A DNA stretch of 64,000 nt from Bathymodiolus brooksi (lineage: Eukaryota > Mollusca > Bivalvia > Mytilida > Modiolidae), in the NCBI GenBank assembly GCA_963680875.1, contig OY804580.1:97307353-97371352 (forward strand). The letters are read 5' to 3'. The position numbers were made by a program, and so were the translations under genes. Shown piece by piece: positions 15,656 through 28,051 of this stretch (positions within the stretch are counted from its first letter, which is position 1; each line of letters begins with the position of its first letter). Under the pieces are notes generated by a model that was not told where the DNA came from, made no database searches, and saw nothing but the letters and a program-made list of their open reading frames with translations.

Positions 15656-16737
15656 TAATAAGAAACCGTAAATCTAAGATACCAAAGGGGTAGCCAGAAG
15701 CCGTAAATCAAAGATACCAAAGGGGTAATAAGAAGCCGTAAATCTAAGATACCAAAGGGGTAATAAGAAGCCGTAAATCTAAGATACCAAAGGGGTAATA
15801 AGAAACCGTAAATCTAAGATACCAAAGGGGTAAGCAGAAGCCGTAAATCAAAGATACCAAAGGGGTAATAAGAAGCCGTAAATCTACGATACCAAAGGGG
15901 TAATAAGAAACCGTAATTCTAAGATACCAAAGGGGTATCCAGAAGCCGTAAATCTAAGATACCAAAGGGGTAATAAGAAGCCGTAAATCTAAGATACCAA
16001 AGGGGTAATAAGAAACCGTAAATCTAAGATACCAAAGGGGTAATAAGAAGCCGTATATCCAAGATACCAAAGGGGTAATAAGAAGCCGTAAATCTAAGAT
16101 ACCAAAGGGGTAATAAGAAGACGTAAATCTAAGATACCAAAGGGGTAATAAGAAACCGTAAATCTAAGATACCAAAGGGGTAACCAGAAGCCGTAAATCT
16201 AAGATACCAAAGGGGTAATAAGAAGCCGTAAATCTAAGATACCAAAGTGGTAATAAGAAACCGTAAATCTTAGATACCAAAGTGGTAATAAGAAACCGTA
16301 AATCTAAGATACCAAAGGGGTAACCAGAAGCCGTAAATCAAAGATACCAAAGGGGTAATAAGAAGCCGTAAATCTAAGATACCAAAGAGATAATGAGAAC
16401 CCGTAATTCTAAGATACCAAAGGGGTAACCAGAAGCCGTAAATCTAAGATACCAAAGTGATAATAAGAAGCCGTAAATCTAATATACCAAAGGGGTAATA
16501 AGAAGACGTAAAACTAAGATACCAAAGGTGTAATAAGTAGACGTAAATCTAAGATACCAAAGGGGTAACAAGAAACCGTAAATCTAAGATACCAAAGGGG
16601 TAACCAGAAGCCGTAAATCTAAGATACCAAAGGGGTAATAAGAAGCCATAAATCTAAGATACCAAAGGGGTATTAAGAAGCCGTAAATCTAAAATACCAA
16701 AAGGGTAACCAGAAGCCGTAAATCTAAGATACCAAAG

Positions 16738-18901
16738 TGGTAATAAGAAGCCGTAAATCTAAGATACCAAAGGGGTAATAAGAAACCGTAAATCTAAGAT
16801 ACCAAAGGGGTAACCAGAAGCCGTAAATCTAAGATACCAAAGGGTTAATAAGAAGACGTAAATCTAAGATACCAAAGGGGTAATAAGAAGCCGTAAATCT
16901 AAGATACCAAAGGGGTAATAAGAAACCGTAAATCTAAGATACCAAAGTGGTAATAAAAAACCGTAAATCTAAGATACCAAATGGGTAACCAGAAGCCGTA
17001 AATCAAAGATACCAAAGGGGTAATAAGAAACCGTAAATCTAAGATACCAAAGAGGTAATGAGAAACGTAATTCTAAGATACCAAATGGGTAACCAGAAGC
17101 CGTAAATCTAAGATACGAAAGTGGTAATAAGAAGCCGTAAATCTAATATACCAAAGGGGTAATAATAAGACGTAAAACTAAGATACCAAAGGGGTAATAA
17201 GTAGACGTAAATCTAAGATACCAAAGGGGTAACAAGAAACCGTAAATCTAAGATACCAAAGGGGTAACCAGAAGCCGTAAATCTAAGATACCAAAGGGGT
17301 AATAAGAAGCCGTAAATCTAAGATACCAAAGGGGTAATAAGAAGCCGTAAATCTAAAATACCAAAAGGGTAACCAGAAGCGTAAATCTAAGATACCAAAG
17401 GGGTAATAAGAAGCCGTAAATCTAAGATACCAAAGGGGTAATAAGAAACCGTAAATCTAAGATACCAAAGGGGTAATAAGAAGCCGTAAATCTAAGATAC
17501 CAAAGGGGTAATAAGAAGCCGTATATCTAAGATACCAAAGGGGTAACCAGAAGCCGTAAATCTAAGATACCAAAGGGGTAATAAGAAGCCGTAAATCTAA
17601 GATACCAAAGGGGTAACCAGAAGCCGTAAATCTAAGATACCAAAGGGGTAACCAGAAGCCGTAGATCTAAGATACCAAAGTGGTAATAGGAAGACGTAAA
17701 TCTAAGATACTGAGGGGGTAATAAGAAACCGTAAATATAAGATACCAAAGGGGTAATAAGAAGTCGTAAATCTAAGATACCAAAGGGGTAACCAGAAGCC
17801 GTAAATCAAAGATACCAAAGGGGTAATAAGAAGCCGTAAATCTAAGATACCAAAGGGGTAATAAGAAACCGTAAATCTAAGATACCAAAGGGGTAACCAG
17901 AAGCCGTAAATCTAAGATACCAAAGGGTTAATAAGAAGACGTAAATCTAAGATACCAAAGGGGTAATAAGAAGCCGTAAATCTAAGATACCAAAGGGGTA
18001 ATAAGAAACCGTAAATCTAAGATACCAAAGTGGTAATAAAAAACCGTAAATCTAAGATACCAAATGGGTAACCAGAAGCCGTAAATCAAAGATACCAAAG
18101 GGGTAATAAGAAACGTAAATCTAAGATACCAAAGAGGTAATGAGAAACGTAATTCTAAGATACCAAATGGGTAACCAGAAGCCGTAAATCTAAGATACGA
18201 AAGTGGTAATAAGAAGCCGTAAATCTAATATACCAAAGGGGTAATAATAAGACGTAAAACTAAGATACCAAAGGGGTAATAAGTAGACGTAAATCTAAGA
18301 TACCAAAGGGGTAACAAGAAACCGTAAATCTAAGATACCAAAGGGGTAACCAGAAGCCGTAAATCTAAGATACCAAAGGGGTAATAAGAAGCCGTAAATC
18401 TAAGATACCAAAGGGGTAATAAGAAGCCGTAAATCTAAAATACCAAAAGGGTAACCAGAAGCGTAAATCTAAGATACCAAAGGGGTAATAAGAAGCCGTA
18501 AATCTAAGATACCAAAGGGGTAATAAGAAACCGTAAATCTAAGATACCAAAGGGGTAATAAGAAGCCGTAAATCTAAGATACCAAAGGGGTAATAAGAAG
18601 CCGTATATCTAAGATACCAAAGGGGTAACCAGAAGCCGTAAATCTAAGATACCAAAGGGGTAATAAGAAGCCGTAAATCTAAGATACCAAAGGGGTAACC
18701 AGAAGCCGTAAATCTAAGATACCAAAGGGGTAACCAGAAGCCGTAGATCTAAGATACCAAAGTGGTAATAGGAAGACGTAAATCTAAGATACTGAGGGGG
18801 TAATAAGAAACCGTAAATATAAGATACCAAAGGGGTAATAAGAAGTCGTAAATCTAAGATACCAAAGGGGTAACCAGAAGCCGTAAATCAAAGATACCAA
18901 A
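16738..18901 (+). repeat. Tandem pair of 1,082-bp satellite blocks
   Basis: The marker monomer AATAATAAGACG occurs at 17,161 and 18,243, an offset of 1,082 bp. The flanking series of variants (AATAAAAAACCG, TGAGAAACG, TACTGAGGG) is repeated in the same order. Edges are approximate. A third, single copy of the block lies near 24.7-25.8 kb. The following stretch, 18.96-20.0 kb, copies 13.6-14.6 kb with an offset of about 5,380 bp. Confidence 0.85.
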
Positions 18902-21900
18902 GGGGTAATAAGAAGCCGTAAATCTAAGATACCAAAGGGGTAATAAGAAACCGTAAATCTAAGATACCAAAGGGGTAACCAGAAGTCGTAAATCTAAGAT
19001 ACCAACGGGGTAATAAGAAGCCGTAAATCTAATATACCAAAGGGGTAATAAGAAGACGTAAAACTAAGATACCAAAGTGGTAATAAGTAGACGTAAATCT
19101 AAGATACCAAAGGGTAATAAGAAACCGTAAATCTAAGATACCAAAGGGGTAATTAGAAACGTAAATCTAAGATACCAAAGGGGTAACCAGAAGCCGTAAA
19201 TCTAAGATACCAAAGGGGTAATAAGAAGCCGTAAATCTAAGATACCAAAGGAGTAATAAGAAACCGTAAATCTAAGATACCAAAGTGGTGATAAGAAGCC
19301 GTAAATCTAATATTCCAAAGGGGTAATAAGAAGCCATAAATCTAAAATACCAAAAGGGTAACCAGAAGCCGTAAATCTAAGATACCAAAGGGATAATAAG
19401 AAGCCGTAAATCTAAGATACCAAAGGGGTAATAAGAAACCGTAAATCTAAGATACCAAAGGGATAACCAGAAGCCGTAAATCTAAGATACCAAAGGGGTA
19501 ATAAGAAGCCGTAAATCTAAGATACCAAAGGGGTAATAAGAAACCGTAAATCTAAGATACCAAAGGGTAACCAGAAGCGTAAATCTAAGATACCAAAGTG
19601 GTAATAAGAAGCGGTAAATCAAAGATACCAAAGGGGTAATAAGAAGCCGTAAATCTAAGATACCAAAGGGGTAATAAGAAACCGTAAATCTAAGATACCA
19701 AATGGGTAGCCAGAAGCCGTAAATCTAAGATACCAAAGGGGTAATAAGAAGACGTAGATCTAAGATACCAAAGGGGTAATAAGAAGCCGTAAATCTAAGA
19801 TTCCAAAGGGGTAACCAGAAGCCGTAAATCTAAGATACCAAAGTGGTAATAAGAAGCCGTAAATCTAAGATACCAAAGTGGTAATAAGAAGCCGTATATC
19901 TAAGAAAACAAACGGGTAACCAGAAGCCGTAAATCAAAGATACCAAAAGGGTAATAAGAAGCCGTAAATCTAAGATACCAAAGAGGTAATAAGAAACCGT
20001 AAATCTAAGATACCAAAGGGGTAGCCAGAAGCCGTAAATCAAAGATACCAAAGGGGTAATAAGAAGCCGTAAATCTAAGATACCAAAGGGGTAATAAGAA
20101 ACCGTAAATCTAAGATACCAAAGGGGTAGCCAGAAGCCGTAAATCAAAGATACCAAAGGGGTAATAATAAGCCGTAAATCTACGATACCAAAGGGGTAAT
20201 AAGAAACCGTAATTCTAAGATACCAAAGGGGTATCCAGAAGCCGTAAATCTAAGATACCAAAGGGGTAATAAGAAGCCGTAAATCTAAGATACCAAAAGG
20301 GTAATAAGAAACCGTAAATCTAAGATACCAAAGGGGTAATAAGAAGTCGTATATCCAAGATACCAAAGTGGTAATAAGAAGCCGTAAATCTAAGATACCA
20401 AAGTGGTAATAAGAAGACGTAAATCTAAGATACCAAAGGGGTAATAAGAAACCGTAAATCTAAGATACCAAAGGGGTAACCAGAAGCCGTAAATCTAAGA
20501 TACCATAGGGGTAATAAGAAGCCGTAAATCTAAGATACCAAAGGGGTAGCCAGAAGCCGTAAATCAAAGATACCAAAGGGGTAATAAGAAGCCGTAAATC
20601 TAAGATACCAAAGGGGTAATAAGAAACCGTAAATCTAAGATACCAAAGGGGTAGCCAGAAGCCGTAGATCAAAGATACCAAAGGGGTAATAAGAAGCCGT
20701 AAATCTAAGATATCAAAGGGGTAGCCAGAAGCCGTAAATCAAAGATACCAAAGGGGTAATAAGAAGCCGTAAATCTAAGATACCAAAGGGGTAATAAGAA
20801 GCCGTAAATCTAAGATACCAAAGGGGTAGCCAGAAGCCGTAAATCTAAGATACCAAAGGGGTAATAAGAAGACGTAAATCTAAGATACCAAAGGGGTAAT
20901 AAGAAGCCGTAAATCTAGGATACCAAAGGGGTAACCAGAAACCGTAAATCTAAGATACCAAAGGGGTAATAAGAAGCCGTAAATCTAAGATACCAAAGGG
21001 GTAATAAGAAGCCGTAAATCTAAGAAAACAAAGGGGTAATAAGAAACCGTAAATCTAAGATATCAAAGGGGTAACCAGAAGCCGTAAATCAAAGATACCA
21101 AAGGGGTAATAAGAAGCCGTAAATCTAAGATACCAAAGGGGTAATAAGAAACCGTAAATCTAAGATACCAAAGGGGTAGCCAGAAGCCGTAAATCAAAGA
21201 TACCAAAGGGGTAATAAGAAGCCGTAAATCTAAGATACCAAAGGGGTAATAAGAAACCGTAAATCTAAGATACCAAAGGGGTAGCCAGAAGCCGTAAATC
21301 AAAGATACCAAAGGGGTAATAAGGTGCCGTAAATCTACGATACCAAAGGGGTAATAAGAAACCGTAATTCTAAGATACCAAAGGGGTATCCAGAAGCCGT
21401 AAATCTAAGATACCATAAGGGGTAATAAGAAGCCGTATATCCAAGATACCAAAGTGGTAATAAGAAGCCGTAAATCTAAAATACCAAAGTGGTAATAAGA
21501 AGCCGTAAATCTAAGATACCAAAGGGGTAATAAGAAACCGTAAATCTAAGATACCAAAGGGGTAGCCAGAAGCCGTAAATCTAAGATACCAAAGGGGTAA
21601 TAAGAAGCCGCAAATCTAAGATACCAAAGGGGTAATAAGAAACCGTAAATCTAAGATACCAAAGTGGTAATAAGAAACCGTAAATCTAAGATACCAAAGG
21701 GGTAACCAGAAGGCGTAAATCTCTGATACCAAAGGGGTAATAAGAAGCCGCAAATCTAATATACCAAAGGGGTAATAAGAAGATGTAAAACTAAGATACC
21801 AAAATGGTAATAAGTAGACGTAAATCCAAGATACCAAAGGGGTAATAAGAAGACGTAAATCTAAGATACCAAAGGGGTAACCAGACGCCGTAAATCTAAG

Positions 21901-22588
21901 ATACCAAAGGGGTAATAAGAAGCCGCAAATCTAAGATACCAAAGGGGTAATAAGAAGCCGTAAATCTAAAATACCAAAAGGGTAACCAGAAGCCGTAAAT
22001 CTAAGATACCAAAGGGGTAATAAGAAGCCGTAAATCTAAGATACCAAAGGGGTAATAAGAAACCGTAAATCTAAGATACCAAAGGGGTAACCAGAAGCCG
22101 TAAATCTAAGATACCAAAGGGGTAACCAGAAGGCGTAAATCTAAGATACCAAAGGGGTAATAAGAAGACGTAAATCTAAGATACCAAAGGGGTAATAAGA
22201 AGCCGTAAATATAAGATACCAAAGGGGTAATAAGAAGCCGTAAATCTAAGAAAACAAAGGGGTAATAAGAAACCGTAAATCTAAGATATCAAAGGGGTAA
22301 CCAGAAGCCGTAAATCAAAGATACCAAAGGGGTAATAAGAAGCCGTAAATCTAAGATACCAAAGGGGTAATAAGAAACCGTAAATCTAAGATACCAAAGG
22401 GGTAGCCAGAAGCCGTAAATCAAAGATACCAAAGGGGTAATAAGAAGCCGTAAATCTAAGATACCAAAGGGGTAATAAGAAACCGTAAATCTAAGATACC
22501 AAAGGGGTAGCCAGAAGCCGTAAATCAAAGATACCAATGGGGTAATTAGATGCCGTAAATCTACGATACCAAAGGGGTAATAAGAAAC

Positions 22589-25500
22589 CGTAATTCTAAG
22601 ATACCAAAGGGGTATCCAGAAGCCGTAAATCTAAGATACCATAAGGGGTAATAAGAAGCCGTAAATCTAAGATACCAAAGGGGTAATAAGAAACCGTAAA
22701 TCTAAGATACCGAAGGGGTAATAAGAAGCCGTATATCCAAGATACCAAAGTGGTAATAAGAAGCCGTAAATCTAAAATACCAAAGTGGTAATAAGAAGAC
22801 GTAAATCTAAGATACCAAAGGGGTAATAAGAAACCGTAAATCTAAGATACCAAAGGGGTAACCAGAAGCCGTAAATCTAAGATACCAAAGGGGTAATAAG
22901 AAGCCGTAAATCTAAGATACCAAAGGGGTAATAAGAAACCGTAAATCTAAGATACCAAAGTGGTAATAAGAAACCGTAAATCTAAGATACCAAAGGGGTA
23001 ACCAGAAGGCGTAAATCTAAGATACCAAAGAGGTAATAAGAAGCCGCAAATCTAATATACCAAAGGGGTAATAAGAAGATGTAAAACTAAGATACCAAAA
23101 TGGTAATAAGTAGACGTAAATCCAAGATACCAAAGGGGTAATAAGAAGACGTAAATCTAAGATACCAAAGGGGTAACCAGACGCCGTAAATCTAAGATAC
23201 CAAAGGGGTAATAAGAAGCCGCAAATCTAAGATACCAAAGGGGTAATAAGAAGCCGTAAATCTAAAATACCAAAAGGGTAACCAGAAGCCGTAAATCTAA
23301 GATACCAAAGGGGTAATAAGAAGCCGTAAATCTAAGATACCAAAGGGGTAATAAGAAACCGTAAATCTAAGATACCAAAGGGGTAATAAGAAGACGTAAA
23401 TCTAAGATACCAAAGGGGTAACCAGAAGCCGTAAATTTAAGATACCAAAGGGGTAATAAGAAGCCGTAAATCTAAGATACCAAAGTGGTAATAAGAAGCC
23501 GTAAATCTAAGAAAACAAAGGGGTAATAAGAAACCGTAAATCTAAGATATCAAATGGGTAACCAGAAGCCGTAAATCAAAGATACCAAAGGGGTAATAAG
23601 AAGCCGTAAATCTAAGATACCAAAGGGGTAATAAGAAACCGTAAATCTAAGATACCAAAGGGGTAGCCAGAAGCCGTAAATCAAAGATACCAAAGGGGTA
23701 ATAAGAAGCCGTAAATCTAAGATACCAAAGGGGTAATAAGAAGCCGTAAATCTAAGATACCAAAGGGGTAATAAGAAACCGTAAATCTAAGATACCAAAG
23801 GGGTAAGCAGAAGCCGTAAATCAAAGATACCAAAGGGGTAATAAGAAGCCGTAAATCTACGATACCAAAGGGGTAATAAGAAACCGTAATTCTAAGATAC
23901 CAAAGGGGTATCCAGAAGCCGTAAATCTAAGATATCAAAGGGGTAATAAGAAGCCGTAAATCTAAGATACCAAAGGGGTAATAAGAAACCGTAAATCTAA
24001 GATACCAAAGGGGTAATAAGAAGCCGTATATCCAAGATACCAAAGGGGTAATAAGAAGCCGTAAATCTAAGATACCAAAGTGGTAATAAGAAGACGTAAA
24101 TCTAAGATACCAAAGGGGTAATAAGAAACCGTAAATCTAAGATACCAAAGGGGTAACCAGAAGCCGTAAATCTAAGATACCAAAGGGGTAATAAGAAGCC
24201 GTAAATCTAAGATACCAAAGTGGTAATAAGAAACCGTAAATCTTAGATACCAAAGTGGTAATAAGAAACCGTAAATCTAAGATACCAAAGGGGTAACCAG
24301 AAGCCGTAAATCAAAGATACCAAAGGGGTAATAAGAAGCCGTAAATCTAAGATACCAAAGAGATAATGAGAACCCGTAATTCTAAGATACCAAAGGGGTA
24401 ACCAGAAGCCGTAAATCTAAGATACCAAAGTGATAATAAGAAGCCGTAAATCTAATATACCAAAGGGGTAATAAGAAGACGTAAAACTAAGATACCAAAG
24501 GTGTAATAAGTAGACGTAAATCTAAGATACCAAAGGGGTAACAAGAAATCGTAAATCTAAGATACCAAAGGGGTAACCAGAAGCCGTAAATCTAAGATAC
24601 CAAAGGGGTAATAAGAAGCCATAAATCTAAGATACCAAAGGGGTATTAAGAAGCCGTAAATCTAAAATACCAAAAGGGTAACCAGAAGCCGTAAATCTAA
24701 GATACCAAAGTGGTAATAAGAAGCCGTAAATCTAAGATACCAAAGGGGTAATAAGAAACCGTAAATCTAAGATACCAAAGGGGTAACCAGAAGCCGTAAA
24801 TCTAAGATACCAAAGGGTTAATAAGAAGACGTAAATCTAAGATACCAAAGGGGTAATAAGAAGCCGTAAATCTAAGATACCAAAGGGGTAATAAGAAACC
24901 GTAAATCTAAGATACCAAAGTGGTAATAAAAAACCGTAAATCTAAGATACCAAATGGGTAACCAGAAGCCGTAAATCAAAGATACCAAAGGGGTAATAAG
25001 AAACCGTAAATCTAAGATACCAAAGAGGTAATGAGAAACGTAATTCTAAGATACCAAATGGGTAACCAGAAGCCGTAAATCTAAGATACGAAAGTGGTAA
25101 TAAGAAGCCGTAAATCTAATATACCAAAGGGGTAATAATAAGACGTAAAACTAAGATACCAAAGGGGTAATAAGTAGACGTAAATCTAAGATACCAAAGG
25201 GGTAACAAGAAACCGTAAATCTAAGATACCAAAGGGGTAACCAGAAGCCGTAAATCTAAGATACCAAAGGGGTAATAAGAAGCCGTAAATCTAAGATACC
25301 AAAGGGGTAATAAGAAGCCGTAAATCTAAAATACCAAAAGGGTAACCAGAAGCGTAAATCTAAGATACCAAAGGGGTAATAAGAAGCCGTAAATCTAAGA
25401 TACCAAAGGGGTAATAAGAAACCGTAAATCTAAGATACCAAAGGGGTAATAAGAAGCCGTAAATCTAAGATACCAAAGGGGTAATAAGAAGCCGTATATC

Positions 25501-25781
25501 TAAGATACCAAAGGGGTAACCAGAAGCCGTAAATCTAAGATACCAAAGGGGTAATAAGAAGCCGTAAATCTAAGATACCAAAGGGGTAACCAGAAGCCGT
25601 AAATCTAAGATACCAAAGGGGTAACCAGAAGCCGTAGATCTAAGATACCAAAGTGGTAATAGGAAGACGTAAATCTAAGATACTGAGGGGGTAATAAGAA
25701 ACCGTAAATATAAGATACCAAAGGGGTAATAAGAAGTCGTAAATCTAAGATACCAAAGGGGTAACCAGAAGCCGTAGATCT
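22589..25781 (+). repeat. Satellite block copied from about 14,616-17,808
   Basis: Marker monomers CCATAAGG (14,666 and 22,639), CAGACGCCG (15,205 and 23,178) and AATAATAAGACG (17,161 and 25,134) all have the same offset of 7,973 bp. The block was therefore duplicated as a unit of about 3.2 kb. A shorter partial copy with an offset of about 1,226 bp lies at 21.0-22.5 kb. Confidence 0.88.
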
Positions 25782-25884
25782 AAGATACCAAAGGGGTAAT
25801 AAGAAGACATAAATCTAAGATACCAAAGGGGTAATAAGAAGCCGTAAATCTAAGATACCAAAGTGGTAATAAGAAGCCGTAAAT

Positions 25885-25924
25885 TTACATACAGTACAGA
25901 CAACACAATGACCAAAAGAAAAAT
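25885..25924 (+). mobile_element. Family A flank at the right end of the satellite (copy A1, truncated)
   Basis: Immediately after the last monomer comes ACAGACAACACAATGACC followed by AAAAGAAAAA. These words directly follow the 35-bp word in single-copy family A insertions (for example at 38,560, 49,705 and 30,812). The element match then stops and AT-rich sequence begins. This junction ties the satellite to the interspersed family. Confidence 0.75.
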
Positions 25925-26010
25925 AAATATTAATTATGGAGGTATTTTGCCAAAACATGAAATATTTTCTTTCAAATGGTTATTTGGTTGTTAGTGTTTA
26001 TTGACTTTTG

Positions 26011-26354
26011 TTTACTCAGTTATATATGTGAGAGTTGATATTTTACTCACATGTTTACTCAGTTATATATGTGAGAGTTGATATTTTACTCACATGTTTA
26101 CTCAGTTATATATGTGAGAGTTGATATTTTACTCACAAGTTTACTCAGTTATATATGTGAGAGTTGATATTTTACTCACATGTTTACTCAGTTATATATG
26201 TGAGAGTTGATATTTTACTCACAAGTTTACTCAGTTATATATGTGAGAGTTGATATTTTACTCACAAGTTTACTCAGTTATATATGTGAGAGTTGATATT
26301 TTACTCACATGTTTACTCAGTTATATATGTGAGAGTTGATATTTTACTCACATG
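26011..26354 (+). repeat. 43-bp tandem repeat, 8 copies
   Basis: Units start at 26,011, 26,054, 26,097, 26,140, 26,183, 26,226, 26,269 and 26,312. They are almost identical and differ mainly at one base (CACATG or CACAAG). Each unit contains ATGTGAG and, 13 bases later, CTCACAT, so each can fold into a 7-bp stem. It is unrelated to the 35-bp satellite. Confidence 0.97.
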
Positions 26355-26374
26355 AGAAAATGCTTGCATCATTT

Positions 26375-26577
26375 CACTAGTTGGAGAGGTTTGAGCCAAT
26401 AAAACTAGTTGAGCGCCGCCACTTCTTGAAGTACCTGTAACAAGCCAGGAAAGTGAGCGGTCATGTTATTTGTGTGTTAGGGGTGTTCATTTTTTCTTCT
26501 GTTTTTTTACGATTTTTCTATAAAATTTTGGAACAGTTTTGATGGTGTGGTATTTTTTATTGTTCATTTTAGTTCAG
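26375..26577 (+). mobile_element. Family D interspersed repeat, copy D1
   Basis: It shares a left block (TTTGAGCC, AAACTAGTT, GAAAGTGAGC) and a right block (TACGATTTTTCTAT, GGAAC, GTGTGGTAT, TTCATTTTA, TTCAGC) with copies near 32.4, 38.4-38.8, 39.2 (minus) and 47.1 kb (minus). No coding capacity is visible. I do not recognise the family. Confidence 0.65.
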
Positions 26578-27812
26578 CAATATATTTAGGTTTATTCGTG
26601 ACTACTAGAGGTATTGGAGAGTGAATGCAGTGACAGATATAACGAACCGACCCATAATCAAAGAGTTACGAAGATGATATATATAAACCATACATAATCA
26701 CACATAATTATGATTAAAAAAAATAACATTCAAATAAAAAATAAAAAAATAAATTCCAATAATTTATTCTAGGAAGAGTAAACATTGCATGGAAGGTTTA
26801 TTGCGCATTAAAAAATCCCCGCATGTATCATTCTAGAAGTTGGGTGAAAATATTTTACTTTTATTTTGAGCATCGATTATTCCGAGTGTGCAAAAAATAA
26901 AAAAAACCCACCCACATTGCTGGAAGTATTCTTAAAAAGCATTTCTTAGTAAAATGTGGTCGAATATATTTAAATGTAAAAATTATATTTGACGGGAGAG
27001 AAAAAAAAGCTATCTCTCTACCACTGATTCATGAAAGAAGAAGACGATAGTGTTAGTTGTATTCGTATGAAGTATATAATTGACTCTGTTAATGCTTAAA
27101 TTCAAACAACGTGAAGTATTTTTGTACCAAGATAAATAAAGATCCCCTTCATTTACATCGCTACTTATTGTTTAATAACACTTAAAAGTCTCAAAGCTTT
27201 TCATATTAACCACCACACAGTACGGGAGCTTAAAACGCTTCAATTGACAAACATTTTCAATTAGGTCTGTGTACAAACACTGTCTTCTACCAAGACTAAC
27301 TTCAAAGAAGTACTTCACTGCAGCGCTGTGTCAATTTGCCTGTTCATTAAGAATCTACGGGAATTTTGTGTGTGGCCGCCGTATGTAAAGATAGATAGTT
27401 GATGTATCATTGAATCAGTTATCCAGTTTTTTTTGTAAGTTATTGAAAATAATTAGTTTTTCTAAGATTCCTCCCACTATATTATATTAGAACATCTTGT
27501 TATTAAAATATGAATTAAAAACAAGTATGTTGTATTAATACAAACTCTTCTTGGGGAAAGTGAAAAAAGGTGAACATAGAGTATTGTAAAGTTTGTGTAA
27601 TGTTTGGTAGATCTTTGTTTTTGTTTCGTTTTTCATTTGACCATTGCATAGTCTTTCCTTCAATTTAAGACTTTGACATTATCAAACTTTTCTCACAGAA
27701 AGTTCATGTTCGATTTAAGAAAAACCTTTTCCCTTTTAGGTATATCTCCTTTGGGCATCTGCTTAAACTATATGATCTCTTTCTCCTAGAATTTAAGCGA
27801 AGCGAATCTGCA
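26578..27812. other. AT-rich unique DNA, nothing recognised
   Basis: I see no open frame of note, no repeat match within the window and no tRNA-like structure here. There are several A and T runs. It appears to be ordinary intergenic sequence. Confidence 0.5.
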
Positions 27813-27973
27813 GGGAGTGGATGTGGTCGAGTGGTCTAGGGCGCTGGACGTAAGGATAAGCGAATGGTGCTGCAGTGTATCAATGGTGTGGGTTCAAATC
27901 CCTTCGAGGGAAGAACAAAAATTTGACCGCTCTAAAATCTAATTCTAACACTGTTTGGTTTAATTTTCAGACG
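27813..27973 (+). mobile_element. tRNA-headed SINE, family S3, plus copy
   Basis: The head resembles a class II tRNA of the Leu/Ser type. A pol III box A-like word TGGTCGAGTGG lies at 27,824-27,834 and a box B-like word GGTTCAAATCC at 27,891-27,901. The spacing and long variable region do not make a clean tRNA cloverleaf, so I call it a tRNA-derived SINE rather than a tRNA gene. Two further copies lie in the minus orientation at 28,052 and 29,660. Confidence 0.7.
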
Positions 27974-27984
27974 ATATATACGTC

Positions 27985-27992
<8 letters not shown>

Positions 27993-28017
<25 letters not shown>

Positions 28018-28051
28018 CGTCTGAAAATTAAACCATATATATATATATATA
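27993..28051. repeat. AT dinucleotide runs between inverted SINE copies
   Basis: Two (AT)n tracts flank a short copy of the SINE 3' end (ACGTCTGAAAATTAAACC at 28,017-28,034). They sit at the centre of the inverted S3 pair. Confidence 0.9.

Larger units (their letters stand above)
1..25884 (+). repeat. 35-bp satellite array, about 740 monomers
   Basis: A head-to-tail array with a 35-bp period runs from the first base to 25,884. A typical unit joins TAATAAGAAGCCG, TAAATCTAA and GATACCAAAGGGG. The unit is about 69% purine on this strand (24 of 35), and I saw no inverted units. Variants recur: TAACCAG, TAGCCAG or TATCCAG in place of TAATAAG; AAACCG or AAGACG in place of AAGCCG; ATCAAAG in place of ATCTAAG; and occasional 34-bp units missing one C or G. 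In many stretches, for example 21,063-21,311 and 22,289-22,537, three types alternate as CCAG-type (with ATCAAAG), TAAG-AAGCCG, TAAG-AAACCG, giving a 105-bp higher-order unit. The array continues beyond the left edge. No gene interrupts it. Recurring minus-strand open frames of 73-108 codons follow the 105-bp period and are not evidence of a protein. Confidence 0.98.

Noticed and set aside
159..22537. Repeated 73-108 codon frames in the 35-bp satellite
   Set aside because: They follow the 105-bp trimer period and occur only where the ATCAAAG variant removes a stop. They are periodicity products.
1..25884. CRISPR-like array
   Set aside because: Units are contiguous 35-bp repeats without unique spacers, in a eukaryotic context with SINEs and introns.
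1..25884. Telomeric or centromeric identity
   Set aside because: No TTAGGG-type repeat is present. Centromere function cannot be judged from sequence, and the array joins an interspersed element rather than a known centromeric repeat.
27813..27905. A functional tRNA-Leu/Ser gene
   Set aside because: Pol III box-like words are present, but the anticodon arm and variable arm do not form a convincing cloverleaf. The same sequence is repeated with a common 3' tail, as in a SINE.
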